Positions 52,335 through 61,622 of a DNA stretch of 61,770 nucleotides are shown here, piece after piece (within the stretch, counting starts at the first letter, position 1; the number at the start of each line of letters is the position of its first letter). Origin of the DNA: Bacteroidia bacterium (GTDB lineage Bacteria; Bacteroidota; Bacteroidia; NS11-12g; UBA9320); NCBI GenBank assembly GCA_028247315.1, contig JAOKFZ010000009.1, forward strand, positions 1 to 61,770. The letters run 5' to 3'. A program made the position numbers and the translations under genes. The notes under the pieces were generated by a model that did no database searches, had not been told where the DNA came from, and saw only the letters and a program-made list of their open reading frames with translations.

Positions 52335-55151
52335 ATGAAACATATACTTCTCGCCATCGCTATTTTTTTTACCGTATCTATATCTGCACAAACCTTTCCA
52401 ATAGGAGGTAAGTTGAAAAATGCAGAAACCAAGGAAGCCATAGTGGGAGCTACCATTTTTGTTATTACGGCCGACAGCAACATAGCCGCCGGTGCTGTAT
52501 CTGATACTAAAGGAGCATTCACAATTGACCTCAAAAGAGGAGAGTACACGCTAAAAATAAACTATCTCGGACTGCAACCTTACTCAGAGCCGTTACGTGT
52601 ATGGCGAGACGACTATTTGGGGACTATACTACTCAGCGATAAAGTAACAGAGCTGAAAAGGGTGAATGTGAAGCAACAGGCAGTACAAGCTACCACTCAA
52701 GGGGATACCACATCGTTTAATGCCAAGGCCTACAAAACGATCCAAAATGCAAGTGCCAAAGATCTTTTGGAGAAAATGCCCGGTGTGCAAGATGACAACG
52801 GAGAAATAAAGGCACAAGGAGAAAAGGTGCAACAAGTATTAGTAGATGGTAAACAGTTTTTTGGCCAAGATCCTAAGACTGCCCTTACTACATTGCCTGC
52901 GGAGGTAGTAGACAAGATTCAGATATTTGATGACCAGAGCGAGCAGAGCAAAGCCAGTGGTGTAGATGATGGAACACGTGTGAAAACGATAAATATTGTA
53001 ACCAAAATAAACATGAGAAACGGTGAGTTTGGTAAAGTTTATGGAGGTGGAGGTTTGGACAATAGGTATGCTGCGGGAGGCAATATCAATATGTTTCGAG
53101 GAGAACGGAGACTCTCTATCCTTGGCCAAGTAAATAATATAAACCAGCAAAATTTTAGTTCGGAAGATCTATTGGGTGTGCTAGGTGATAATAGTAGTAG
53201 AGGGAGTGGTGGCCGTAAAGGCGGTAGAGGACCTAGTAGTGGTGGTCGACCCTCTTTTCTAAGTGGTTTTAGTGCAGGAGGTAGTGCCAGTGATTTTAGA
53301 GTAGGTAGTTCAGGAGGTATTACAGAAACTATTGCAGGTGGACTGAACTATCAAGACAATTGGGGTAAAAAGATAGACATAAGTAGCAGCTACTTTTACA
53401 ACCAAGGGATAAATGATGCAGTGAACAGGTCGTTTCAAAACTACTACATAGATAACTCCAGTGGACAGCAATATGAGGAGACGGATTCCAATGCAAGTAC
53501 CAATATTAACCATAAGCTTAACGCTAAATTGGTGTACAAAGTGAATCCCAAAATCTCTTTTTTTTATATACCAAGTGTTTCAATACAACAAAACAAGGGG
53601 CAAAGTATCCTTCAAGGAGGTACAACCAGAGAAGAGTCTATAGTTAACGCCCTTAGTCAAACTTTTAGTAGTGATTTGTTTGCCCTGAAAATGAGTAACA
53701 ACCTAATGTTTAGATTCAACGGAGAGAAGCGGGGTAGGAGCATTTTTGTACAGGTGAAAAGTGATATAGATCGCACAGATGGTGATAACCAACTAAATTC
53801 AATTAACAATACTAAGGCTGTATTAAGCAACATAGATCAAGTAGGTGATTTGGATGAAAATACCGATGGACTAAAAACCAGTATTATGTTTAGCGAACCC
53901 ATAGGAAGTAAAGGTTTCGGAACTTTTGTTAGTTATGATTTTAGCAACAGTATAAATGTTACAAATCAGCAGACGTTTAGCGGAGTGATAGCTCCAGGCA
54001 TAGGGACATTTGACTCTAGTCTTGCGTCTGTGTATAACAATGATTGGAATACGCACCAAGCAGGTATTGGTTTTAGAAAATTTAACCGGAAAGGGGGCTT
54101 CGTAGCTCGCTTGAAATATGAATTCTCTACGTTGGATAATGCCCAAACAGTGCCCACTCGTGATCTTGTGCACCAGACCTTTCACAACTTCTTGCCTTTT
54201 GCTCTCTATAGAGCTCGGCTAAAAAACAAAGCATCTTGGTTTACCATGTACCGCACGTACAACACAAAACCACAAGCAAATCAGCTCACCACATCCGTAG
54301 ACAATTCAAATACCTTGCAACTAAGCACAGGAAATTCATCGCTGAGGCAAACGTATGGGCACTGGGTGATGAGTAAGTATAATGTGACAAACGCTAAGAA
54401 TAATACCATTTTTTATGCCATGATAAATGGTGGTTTTGCTAATAATTATATTGGCCAGAGTACATTCACGGCACAGCGAGATACGGTCTACAACGGTGTG
54501 CGTATACCACGTGGGAGCCAACTCACCAACCCCATAAATTTAGATGGTCAGTTTACGGCAAATTCCTTTGTAACCTTTGGTTTTCCCGTTGCTAAGCTCA
54601 AGAGTAATCTTAATCTGAACTTGAATGCAGGAATTACTAATATTCCATCGCTTATCAATAATGTAGTATCGAATACGTTCAATCAAAACTATGGATTAGG
54701 TGTCGTGTTGAGCAGTAATATTAGCGATAAAATTGACTTCACTATCTCTACTGAGAGCAACTATGTACTGAGTGTAAACTCGCTCAATAGTGAATTGGAT
54801 AATAGCTACCTGGTTCAAACCAGTAAGATAAAATACGATTGGATAATGCCGTTTGGTATTACCTTTCGCACGCAGTTGCAGCACCAGGAGTACTTTGGGT
54901 TGAGTGATTTATTGAACAATAGAGTCTTACTGTGGACCGCTGGAGTAGGTAGACAGTTGTTTAAAAACAAAAGAGGAGAGATTCAACTGAGTATGTATGA
55001 TATACTCGGAAAAAACAACAACGTATCTCAAAATTTTTATGATAGTTATTATGAAGAAACCAATAGCAATGTACTTACGCGGTACGTGATGTTGTCCTTT
55101 TCCTATAATATTAGAAAATTTAGAGAGGGTAAGGATACTCCCGACAAATAG
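52335..55151 (+). CDS. Outer-membrane beta-barrel protein, TonB-receptor-like
   Basis: A 938-residue protein: signal peptide (ending SISAQ), carboxypeptidase-regulatory-like domain at ~20-100 (GGKLKNAETKEAIVGATIFV, GEYTLKINYLGLQPY), a plug-like part (ASAKDLLEKMPGVQDDNGE, KVQQVLVDGKQFFGQDPKTAL) and a large barrel. A Gly/Ser/Arg-rich loop (residues ~285-320, e.g. GGRKGGRGPSSGGRPSFLSG) lies in the first part of the barrel. The pattern matches the OMP_b-brl_3 group of Bacteroidota TonB-receptor relatives. The substrate is not known, and no partner lipoprotein gene follows. Confidence 0.87.
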   Translation: MKHILLAIAIFFTVSISAQTFPIGGKLKNAETKEAIVGATIFVITADSNIAAGAVSDTKGAFTIDLKRGEYTLKINYLGLQPYSEPLRVWRDDYLGTILLSDKVTELKRVNVKQQAVQATTQGDTTSFNAKAYKTIQNASAKDLLEKMPGVQDDNGEIKAQGEKVQQVLVDGKQFFGQDPKTALTTLPAEVVDKIQIFDDQSEQSKASGVDDGTRVKTINIVTKINMRNGEFGKVYGGGGLDNRYAAGGNINMFRGERRLSILGQVNNINQQNFSSEDLLGVLGDNSSRGSGGRKGGRGPSSGGRPSFLSGFSAGGSASDFRVGSSGGITETIAGGLNYQDNWGKKIDISSSYFYNQGINDAVNRSFQNYYIDNSSGQQYEETDSNASTNINHKLNAKLVYKVNPKISFFYIPSVSIQQNKGQSILQGGTTREESIVNALSQTFSSDLFALKMSNNLMFRFNGEKRGRSIFVQVKSDIDRTDGDNQLNSINNTKAVLSNIDQVGDLDENTDGLKTSIMFSEPIGSKGFGTFVSYDFSNSINVTNQQTFSGVIAPGIGTFDSSLASVYNNDWNTHQAGIGFRKFNRKGGFVARLKYEFSTLDNAQTVPTRDLVHQTFHNFLPFALYRARLKNKASWFTMYRTYNTKPQANQLTTSVDNSNTLQLSTGNSSLRQTYGHWVMSKYNVTNAKNNTIFYAMINGGFANNYIGQSTFTAQRDTVYNGVRIPRGSQLTNPINLDGQFTANSFVTFGFPVAKLKSNLNLNLNAGITNIPSLINNVVSNTFNQNYGLGVVLSSNISDKIDFTISTESNYVLSVNSLNSELDNSYLVQTSKIKYDWIMPFGITFRTQLQHQEYFGLSDLLNNRVLLWTAGVGRQLFKNKRGEIQLSMYDILGKNNNVSQNFYDSYYEETNSNVLTRYVMLSFSYNIRKFREGKDTPDK

Positions 55152-55670
55152 TCGTTTTGCAGATCCGGCAATAAATTGCCCGCATGATTTAACTCCATTT
55201 AGGTCTCTCCAGCAGAGGCCGTAGATAGAGTGATAACGGCACGAGTATGTTTTATGTAAATAGTTTCGCCATTCTCCAATAAATTCATTTTCCTTAAATT
55301 TACCTGCTAACCAGCCATCGTCTTGATATTGCCCCATGGCATTATTTGTACTGACGTTCTTTTGTATGACGCACAACGTTTGTGTATGATGTGCGGCCAA
55401 CTTATGTTATGGCTACGTTGGGCTATAAGCAATTCATTGTAAGCGTTTTGTGGTCGTGTCTTTAAAAATTTGACCAGTCGCGTTTTACCACAAAGTAATT
55501 AATTGCAAATGGCAATTACAATCGCATAAAATCAGTTGTTAGTCAATTGGATGTTTACTATTAAAATTGAATAAGACGGAAAGACATTTTTGAGATGGGT
55601 ATCTACAAAGCCATTTTAAGAAAGAGAATTCGCATGAAATGCTAATGAAAGCATAGCCTTTTTAAGCACA
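55152..55670. other. Gene-poor stretch with a coding relic and palindromic element
   Basis: No intact gene is seen. On the minus strand, 55337 down to 55263 reads as credible protein (GQYQDDGWLAGKFKENEFIG) and then loses coding character, so it looks like the start of a gene whose 3' part was lost. Just beyond its start, 55371-55439 holds nested inverted repeats: CACAACGTTTGTG, and GGCCAAC facing GTTGGGC 15 bases later. The pair resembles integron attC ends but is shorter than a normal site. The remainder shows nothing recognisable. Confidence 0.3.
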
Positions 55671-55700
55671 AAAAAAGAGCTTAGTTCAACTAAGCTCTTT
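55671..55700 (-). terminator. Terminator of the secreted-protein gene at 55725
   Basis: An 8-11 bp stem AAAGAGCTTAG/CTAAGCTCTTT with loop TTCAA. On the minus strand a run of T follows; on the plus strand TTTTA follows, so it may also stop transcripts from the left. Confidence 0.85.
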
Positions 55701-55724
55701 TATCATTTATATCAATAGAATCTA

Positions 55725-57281
55725 TTAATTAAGATCTTCAAGATTTATAGTAATACGTTTCAGTTTACGTTGATAATAAGCAACACCAATTTTCTGCCCT
55801 TCATTTGGCATTACATAAAATAGACTCACTCTTCCTTTATCAAGATCTACCTTAGCTTCTTGCTTTAAATTGATTTCGCTTTTGGTGAAATCATCATCTA
55901 AACCATAGGTGAAAACTTGAGGTTTTCTTGCTTGTGAATTGTTGGAACAAACCATTAATCTCTTACCATCTTCAGCAACTGTTGAGAATCGATAATCGAA
56001 CCAACCCGCACGTTCAACTGCAGCTGCCATTTGTAATCCATAGAGATTAACATATGGATAATAAACAGTTAGCTTGTTGTATCCTTCTTTTGCAATAGGT
56101 TTGATTTCATCAAGCTCTCCGTCCGCAGAGAATTTAAATAATATGTAGTCCATTATTTCGAAAGTAACTTTAGGCGATTTTCCATTCCCATCTCTGTAGT
56201 TCATGTCTCCCATCCATTTACCTGTTATCAAATCTCTCGGTTTTTGATAAACGGCAGGTTTTGGGTTAAAGTTTTTTCTAAACATTTCTGAAATAACAAT
56301 AATATTCTTACCGTCAAAAACTACATCTTCGATCCAAATCTTATCCTTGCTACCAACAGTAACACCTTTACTAACACTTTTTAATACCGGTTGAATTTCT
56401 TCCTTAGTTACAATCTTAGTATAGAAATTTTCTTCTCCATCTTTTGTTAAACTCAGAAGATAAATTCCTGTATTATTAACGGTTTTATATTTCTCTCCGT
56501 CCACATAAGGTCCGCCGACAATCACATTATTCGCATCATCAATTCTAATTTGATTATGCATAATTGTGCTCTCTCCATCAAATCCATCACGCTCAAAAAC
56601 TGTTTCTCCAGTTGCAGCATCGTAACAAACTATTTGAGGTTTAATTTTCTTAATCCCAGACCCATGCTCTCTCCAAATAACTACTCGGTCTTTATTGTTA
56701 ACAAGTGAAGCTACTGATATGATACCTTTATCTACCACATCTTCGATCTTCCATTGTTCTTCTAGCTTGTTATTAATTTTTTCAAGATAGTGCCCTTTAA
56801 TTCTATTCTTTACTAGTGCAGGTCTAACAATGTAGAATCCTTCTCCGTTTGCCGCCGGATAAACAACACTGTTCGCAACACGTCTCTTAGCTGCCGAAAT
56901 TTCATTCTTAGCTATAACTTTCCCGTCAAGATCGATGACGGTAAAAACAATTTGTTTGTTCTTTCTGTCGTCATAAGAGATTAAAAAATACTTTCCGTTA
57001 AACACAGTTGCATTTAAAGTTGATGATCTGTGTAGTTCAATTGGCGTTTTAGTAACTTTGGTTATGCCTTTGTCTATGATACTAAATTCCAATGTACGCA
57101 TTCCCTTTGAGCCTTTCTCCACCAGATAATAGGTATAGTATCCACTTACAGTCTCACCGTCGTCAGCAAGAATTGTTTTAACTCCAGTAAACCTCCGGCC
57201 TTTTACATCGTCAATCTGTATGGATTGTGCAAAGCAAGTTACCGTGATAAGTAGTGACATTCCGAGTATTAGTCTTTTCAT
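55725..57281 (-). CDS. Secreted protein of unknown function, possibly beta-propeller-like
   Basis: A 518-residue protein with signal peptide MKRLILGMSLLITVTCFAQ. The mature part begins GRRFTGVKTILADDGETVSGYYTYYLVEKGSKGMRTLEF and consists of repeated beta-strand units with Asp/Gly turns (IVFTVIDLDGKVIAKNE, PQIVCYDAATGETVFERDG, NVIVGGPYVDGEK), suggesting a propeller. It may belong to the DUF6770 group of Bacteroidota secreted proteins, but I am not certain. No catalytic or metal motif is seen. A TATATTTG box lies 23 bases before the ATG, and a strong terminator follows its stop, so it is monocistronic. Confidence 0.7.
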   Translation of the reverse strand: MKRLILGMSLLITVTCFAQSIQIDDVKGRRFTGVKTILADDGETVSGYYTYYLVEKGSKGMRTLEFSIIDKGITKVTKTPIELHRSSTLNATVFNGKYFLISYDDRKNKQIVFTVIDLDGKVIAKNEISAAKRRVANSVVYPAANGEGFYIVRPALVKNRIKGHYLEKINNKLEEQWKIEDVVDKGIISVASLVNNKDRVVIWREHGSGIKKIKPQIVCYDAATGETVFERDGFDGESTIMHNQIRIDDANNVIVGGPYVDGEKYKTVNNTGIYLLSLTKDGEENFYTKIVTKEEIQPVLKSVSKGVTVGSKDKIWIEDVVFDGKNIIVISEMFRKNFNPKPAVYQKPRDLITGKWMGDMNYRDGNGKSPKVTFEIMDYILFKFSADGELDEIKPIAKEGYNKLTVYYPYVNLYGLQMAAAVERAGWFDYRFSTVAEDGKRLMVCSNNSQARKPQVFTYGLDDDFTKSEINLKQEAKVDLDKGRVSLFYVMPNEGQKIGVAYYQRKLKRITINLEDLN

Positions 57282-57304
57282 TTTATATTTTAATTGATCA
57301 GAAG

Positions 57305-57312
57305 CAAATATA
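57305..57312 (-). promoter_or_regulatory. Putative -7 box for the 518-residue secreted protein gene
   Basis: Minus-strand TATATTTG is an exact TAnnTTTG match, 23 bases before the ATG at 57281. Between here and the rpsP promoter (57313-57513) nothing else was recognised. Confidence 0.5.
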
Positions 57313-57513
57313 CCTAAATATAGATGCGAACACTTTTTTCAAATGTTTCCGTGTGAATCGGAATTTCAACTTGAATTTTATGCAAATCCAGTCCAAGGCC
57401 TATTTGGGGTTAGCTAAAGTAGCATTATTGGGGAAGAATAATCGAGTATAAACTTATCCTAAAAGGTATTATTCCTTAGTCATTTCTATATTTTTGATAT
57501 TAACTAAAAAGTG

Positions 57514-57544
57514 TTTGGTGAATTAGAATAAAAGGCGACTTTTG
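57514..57544 (+). promoter_or_regulatory. Putative rpsP operon promoter
   Basis: A TTTG (-33) at 57514-57517 and GACTTTTG (-7, one mismatch) at 57537-57544 are separated by 19 bases, the usual Bacteroidota spacing. The rpsP ATG is 45 bases further on. Confidence 0.5.
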
Positions 57545-57589
57545 CAGCCCTGCTGGAACAAGGAGAACCAGCGGGATTAAAAAAATAAA

Positions 57590-58252
57590 ATGGTAAAATT
57601 AAGACTTCGTAGACAAGGAAGAAAAGGAAAACCTTTCTACTACATTGTGGCGGCGGATGCAAGAGCTCCTAGGGATGGTCGATTTATTGAGAGAATTGGT
57701 TCGTATAATCCGAACACAAATCCAGCAACAATTGATTTGAACTTAGACGATGCGGTTCGTTGGTTAAGTAATGGTGCAGTTCCGACTGACACTTGTAGAG
57801 CAATACTTTCTTACAAAGGTGTTTTGTATAAACACCACCTGAATAAGGGTGTAACAAAAGGTGCAATGACTCAAGATCAAGCAGATGCAAAATTTGCAGC
57901 TTGGATGGATGAGAAAAATGCTAAAGTAGCAACTAAGGCAGATGGCCTTACGAGCACTGCGGCAGAAAAAGCAGCTGAACAACACAAAAAAGAAGAAGAA
58001 GTACGTATAGCTCGTGAAAAAGCGATAGCAGAGAAGAATGCACCGCCAGAGATAGTAGCAGACGCAGAAGCGGCTGTAGAACCTGTCGAAGGTGAAGCAG
58101 CTCCTGAGGTAGCAGCAGAAGATGTAGTAGCTGAAGAAGCTCCTGCAGTAGAAGCGGCTCAAGAGGTAGTAGCAGAAACTCCTGCAGTAGAAGCAACTCC
58201 AGAGGTAGTAGCAGACGCTCCAGTTGAGGAAGCTCCAAAAACTGACGCATAA
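57590..58252 (+). CDS. rpsP: 30S ribosomal protein S16 with long C-terminal extension
   Basis: A 220-residue S16. The core is residues 1-~85 ([52 protein letters not shown]). E. coli S16 is only 82 residues, so about 135 residues are extra. The extension starts with a basic/Ala-rich helix ([20 protein letters not shown]) and ends as a repetitive Ala/Glu/Val/Pro tail. Bacteroidota S16 proteins often have such a tail; its function is unknown. First gene of rpsP-rimM-trmD, 17 bases before rimM. Confidence 0.95.
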   Translation: MVKLRLRRQGRKGKPFYYIVAADARAPRDGRFIERIGSYNPNTNPATIDLNLDDAVRWLSNGAVPTDTCRAILSYKGVLYKHHLNKGVTKGAMTQDQADAKFAAWMDEKNAKVATKADGLTSTAAEKAAEQHKKEEEVRIAREKAIAEKNAPPEIVADAEAAVEPVEGEAAPEVAAEDVVAEEAPAVEAAQEVVAETPAVEATPEVVADAPVEEAPKTDA

Positions 58253-58269
58253 AGTAATAACACTACGCT

Positions 58270-58770
58270 ATGATAATTAAGGATAGTCTGATATCTATAG
58301 GATACATCAGCCGTCCGCATAGCTATAAAGGTGAAGTCCAACTTAGGTTGGAACGCAAAATCGTCTCGCTACAGCGGGACGATTTTGTTTTTATAAAAAT
58401 GAATGGTCAGTACATCCCTTACAAGATAGAAAGCGTAAAAGGCAAACTAGAAGAGCCTGTCCTAAAACTTGAATTTGTAGAAACATACGAGTATGCCCAA
58501 GAGATAAGTGGGAGCGAGGTGTATACAGACCAAGAAGTGTTGCCACAAGAATCTGAACTCAGTCTTATTGGATTTGAGCTAATAGACAAAGAGTTAGGAA
58601 CGATTGGGAAAGTACTAGACGTTCAAGAGATGCCCCAACAATTAATGCTCACTGTAATATACAATGGTGAAGAGAAATACATACCTCTTGTAGAGGCATT
58701 TATAGACCATATTTCAGAAGAGAACAAAGAAATTTGGCTACAATTACCTAAAGGTTTACTTGATTTATAA
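58270..58770 (+). CDS. rimM: Ribosome maturation factor RimM
   Basis: A 166-residue factor that binds S19 and helps assemble the 30S head. The N-terminal beta-barrel domain has [21 protein letters not shown]. The PRC-barrel domain at ~90-166 has [20 protein letters not shown] and [33 protein letters not shown]. It sits between rpsP and trmD, as in many bacteria; its stop overlaps the trmD start (TAATG). Codons 23-39 contain two consecutive perfect hairpins followed by a T-rich stretch, which is odd for a coding region and is listed as a finding. Confidence 0.94.
   Translation: MIIKDSLISIGYISRPHSYKGEVQLRLERKIVSLQRDDFVFIKMNGQYIPYKIESVKGKLEEPVLKLEFVETYEYAQEISGSEVYTDQEVLPQESELSLIGFELIDKELGTIGKVLDVQEMPQQLMLTVIYNGEEKYIPLVEAFIDHISEENKEIWLQLPKGLLDL
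58337..58392 (+). promoter_or_regulatory. Tandem hairpins with U-run inside rimM (possible attenuator)
   Basis: Hairpin 1 (58337-58352) is TCCAAC/GTTGGA with loop TTAG. Hairpin 2 (58357-58386) has arms AAAATCGTCTCGCT and AGCGGGACGATTTT, paired over 14 bp with one wobble, and is followed by GTTTTT. This has the form of an intrinsic terminator, yet lies in the coding frame. Confidence 0.45.
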
Positions 58771-59447
58771 TGCATAGAATTGATATAATATCTGTACAGC
58801 CTAGGTTAATGGAGAGCCCATTAAATCATAGCATAGTTCAACGAGCCAAGGATAAGGGTATAGTAGAAATAGTACTCCATGATCTAAAAGACTATGGACT
58901 GGGAAAGTACAAACAAGTAGATGACACAGTATACGGTGGTGGTGCAGGTATGGTAATACGCTGCGAACCTGTTTTTGATTGTATAGAAAAACTAAAAGCC
59001 GAACGGGAATATGATGAAATTATCTACATGTGTCCAGATGGAGAAGTGTATAACCAAAGTGAAGCAAATCAACTCTCCCTCAAAAAGAATATTATAATCC
59101 TTTGTGGTCATTACAAAGGGATAGACCAACGCATACGTGATGAAATCATCACAAAAGAAATTAGCATAGGAGACTATGTGCTCAGTGGAGGCGAATTAGC
59201 AGCTGTAGTAGTAGCAGATAGTATCTGTAGACTTATACCTGGTGTAATATCTGACGAGGAGAGTGCTCTTACAGACTCTTTCCAAGACGGACTACTCGCT
59301 CCGCCAGTATACACTCGCCCAGCAGAATATCGTGGACTACATGTGCCAGAAGTACTGAAAAGTGGTCATTTTGGAAAAATTGCAGAATGGCGTGAGGAAC
59401 AAGCCCTTAAAATTACTGAAGAAAGACGTCCAGATTTACTGGATTAA
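58770..59447 (+). CDS. trmD: tRNA (guanine-N1)-methyltransferase
   Basis: A 225-residue SPOUT methyltransferase that makes m1G37 in tRNAs. The knot region shows [32 protein letters not shown] and [15 protein letters not shown]; the catalytic Asp follows in [11 protein letters not shown]. The C-terminus has [31 protein letters not shown]. Its ATG overlaps the rimM stop. In many bacteria rplS (L19) follows trmD; here it does not, and the next gene is convergent. Start and length are typical. Confidence 0.96.
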   Translation: MHRIDIISVQPRLMESPLNHSIVQRAKDKGIVEIVLHDLKDYGLGKYKQVDDTVYGGGAGMVIRCEPVFDCIEKLKAEREYDEIIYMCPDGEVYNQSEANQLSLKKNIIILCGHYKGIDQRIRDEIITKEISIGDYVLSGGELAAVVVADSICRLIPGVISDEESALTDSFQDGLLAPPVYTRPAEYRGLHVPEVLKSGHFGKIAEWREEQALKITEERRPDLLD

Positions 59448-59489
59448 GAATAACTGCAATCGCTGGATTCTTCAGTTCGAACTTCTCAC

Positions 59490-60467
59490 TCACAGTGTGA
59501 GTTCTGATGCCTCCCTGAATAAGACATTTTTATCAATAGGCACAACGCCAACTTGCTCACATACTATGCCTCCCGCAAGATTAGATAAGGAAGCAGTAAG
59601 TTCATTGCTAGCACCTGCAGCTACGCAGAGTGCGGCTACTGATAGTACAGAATCTCCAGCACCACTCACGTCCACAATTTTACGTGGATGAGCAGGTTTG
59701 TGTACCGTTTCTTCTGCGGTGTCTATGAGTATTCCATCTTCAGATAGGGTAGTCATGACTCTCTCTGCACCTAGTTTTTCTCGTACAATAGATGCGACAT
59801 TTTTGATTTGTTCTAAGCCAAGCTTCTCTGTGATATTTTCTGCTTGCGTGAGTTCTTTTTTGTTGGGCTTAAAAAGGGTAACTCCCTGATATTCAAAAAA
59901 ATTATTAAATTTAGGATCTACTACTGTAGGTACATTGTGCTCTTTGCACATTAGGATAACCTTACATATAAGAGTTGGAGATAGCAGTCCTTTATTATAG
60001 TCCTGAAGTATAAGTACATCTATTTGACCAATTAGGCTTTGTACAGCTTGGTAAACCAAGTCTTCTATAGGTTCTTCTATTTCTTTGGTATCTTCTTCGT
60101 CTATACGCAGCAGTTGATGGTTGTTCCCAATTATACGGGTTTTTACGGTTGTTCTGCGGCTGTAGTCTGTTATTAGGGCATGGGTTACAAGTCCTTCTTT
60201 TTCGCAGAGTTCTTTTAACCTATTTCCATCTGCATCGTTTCCTTTTACAGAACAGATTATCGGCTCTGCACCCAGTGATTTTAGGTTGAGAGCCACATTG
60301 GCTGCCCCACCTAGTCGTTGTTCTTTATTTCTTAGATTTACAATAGGTACAGGAGCTTCTGGACTAATACGGGTTACTGCTCCAGAGAAATAGGCATCAA
60401 TCATTACATCACCTAGCACTAGTACTTTGGTGTTTTCAAATAGTTGAAATAAGTGACTTATGTTCAT
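59490..60467 (-). CDS. rfaE1: D-glycero-beta-D-manno-heptose-7-phosphate kinase (RfaE1-type PfkB kinase)
   Basis: A 325-residue sugar kinase of the PfkB family. It starts KVLVLGDVMIDAYFSGAVTRISPEAPVPI, the HldE kinase-domain signature, then RLGGAANVALNLKSLGA and KTRIIGNNHQLLRID. The ATP/catalytic motif is VDVSGAGDSVLS. The adenylyltransferase half of E. coli HldE is not fused, so a separate gene is expected elsewhere. The product is a step toward ADP-heptose for lipopolysaccharide. It overlaps the aminotransferase gene upstream by ATGA. Confidence 0.92.
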   Translation of the reverse strand: MNISHLFQLFENTKVLVLGDVMIDAYFSGAVTRISPEAPVPIVNLRNKEQRLGGAANVALNLKSLGAEPIICSVKGNDADGNRLKELCEKEGLVTHALITDYSRRTTVKTRIIGNNHQLLRIDEEDTKEIEEPIEDLVYQAVQSLIGQIDVLILQDYNKGLLSPTLICKVILMCKEHNVPTVVDPKFNNFFEYQGVTLFKPNKKELTQAENITEKLGLEQIKNVASIVREKLGAERVMTTLSEDGILIDTAEETVHKPAHPRKIVDVSGAGDSVLSVAALCVAAGASNELTASLSNLAGGIVCEQVGVVPIDKNVLFREASELTL

Positions 60468-61597
60468 TGTTTCAATGCCTCTTTTAATCGTTTGGCTGCT
60501 TCCCTGAGTTCTTGTTCGCTACTTGCGTAACTTATACGTATGTGGTCATCCATACCAAAGGCGATACCAGGCACGGTACTCACAAGTGCGTTTTCTAGGA
60601 TATAGCCACTTAGGTCTAAGCTATTGTTTATTTTAACCCCTCCAATAGTCTTTCCGTAAAAAGAAGATACGCGAGGGAATAGGTAGTATGCACCTTTTGG
60701 TTTGTCGAGTTCCATACCATCTATTTCTCCGAGTAGCGAGAGCATCATGTCTCTTCGTTCTTTGTATTCCACTACCATGGCATAAGTAGGCTTCAGGTCA
60801 CTATTCAGTGCAGCTACAGAAGCCCATTGAGCTATGCTGTTGGCTCCGCTAGTAAACTGGCCTTGAAGTATGTCGCATTTTTTTATTAAGGCTGCAGGAC
60901 CTGCCATATAGCCGATTCTCCATCCTGTCATTGCAAAGCCTTTGGCAACACCATTTACGATTACCAGTTGGTCTTTTATTTCGCTGAATTGTGAGATACT
61001 CTTGTGTTCATCTTCAAAAACCAAGTGCTCGTATATCTCATCACTTATTACGGTGATTTGAGGATTTTTTTTTATGAGTTCAGCTATTTTTTTTAGTTGC
61101 TCACCAGTCATCATACTTCCTGCCGGATTATTAGGGCTAGAAAATATCATTACCTTGGTATTGGGTGTTATTTTTTGCTCCAGAGCTTCCAAGTCTATGG
61201 CAAATCCTTCTTCAAATTTGGATGGAACATATACGCACTTACCACCACTGTAATCTGCCATAGCAGAGTAACTTACCCAGTAAGGGAGCGGTATGAGTAC
61301 TTCATCACCTTCCTGTACAAGACATTGTATGATGTTCATTAGGCACTGTTTTGCACCTGTACTTACCATTACTTCACTAGCGGTGTAGTCTAAGTCATAT
61401 ATTCTTTTGAGCTTATCGCAGATAGCTTGTTTTAGTTCAGGAATGCCACCTACTGGAGTATATTTCGTTTTACCATCATTAATGGCTTGTATTGCAGCAT
61501 CTTTTATATGTTGTGGAGTATCAAAATCGGGCTCACCAAGGCTCAGGTTTATCACATCTTTACCATGTGATTTAAGCTCACGAGCTTTTTTGGCCAT
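60464..61597 (-). CDS. PLP-dependent aminotransferase (aspartate aminotransferase family), N-terminus uncertain
   Basis: At least 377 residues of a class I aminotransferase. Marks: VINLSLGEPDFDTPQHI, YTPVGGIPELKQAI, SSPNNPAG, VISDEIYEHLVF and the PLP lysine in VAKGFAMTGWRIGYMAG, then RISYAS with the C-terminal Arg. The ATG at 61597 is the only start in an open frame. But 13 further codons upstream (DRINSVEESLTIG) also look like the usual N-terminus of this family, and they are cut off by TAA at 61639-61637, two codons after an ATG at 61645. The true start may thus be lost or altered. The activity could be aspartate or another aminotransferase. Confidence 0.88.
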   Translation of the reverse strand: MAKKARELKSHGKDVINLSLGEPDFDTPQHIKDAAIQAINDGKTKYTPVGGIPELKQAICDKLKRIYDLDYTASEVMVSTGAKQCLMNIIQCLVQEGDEVLIPLPYWVSYSAMADYSGGKCVYVPSKFEEGFAIDLEALEQKITPNTKVMIFSSPNNPAGSMMTGEQLKKIAELIKKNPQITVISDEIYEHLVFEDEHKSISQFSEIKDQLVIVNGVAKGFAMTGWRIGYMAGPAALIKKCDILQGQFTSGANSIAQWASVAALNSDLKPTYAMVVEYKERRDMMLSLLGEIDGMELDKPKGAYYLFPRVSSFYGKTIGGVKINNSLDLSGYILENALVSTVPGIAFGMDDHIRISYASSEQELREAAKRLKEALKQ

Positions 61598-61622
61598 ACC
61601 TATTGTTAAAGATTCCTCAACG

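Noticed and set aside
54927..55400. A 157-codon minus-strand frame overlapping the end of the beta-barrel gene
   Set aside because: Its second half is antisense to the well-supported barrel gene and has no protein character; only about 25 residues near its start look coding, recorded as a relic.
57764..58250. Cys/Phe-rich and Leu-rich minus-strand frames opposite the rpsP tail
   Set aside because: They are the reverse complement of the repetitive Ala/Glu tail of S16 and are artefacts of that composition.
59488..59502. Palindrome ACTCACA-G-TGTGAGT as a bidirectional terminator between trmD and rfaE1
   Set aside because: It has practically no loop, is not followed by a T-run and overlaps the rfaE1 stop codon.
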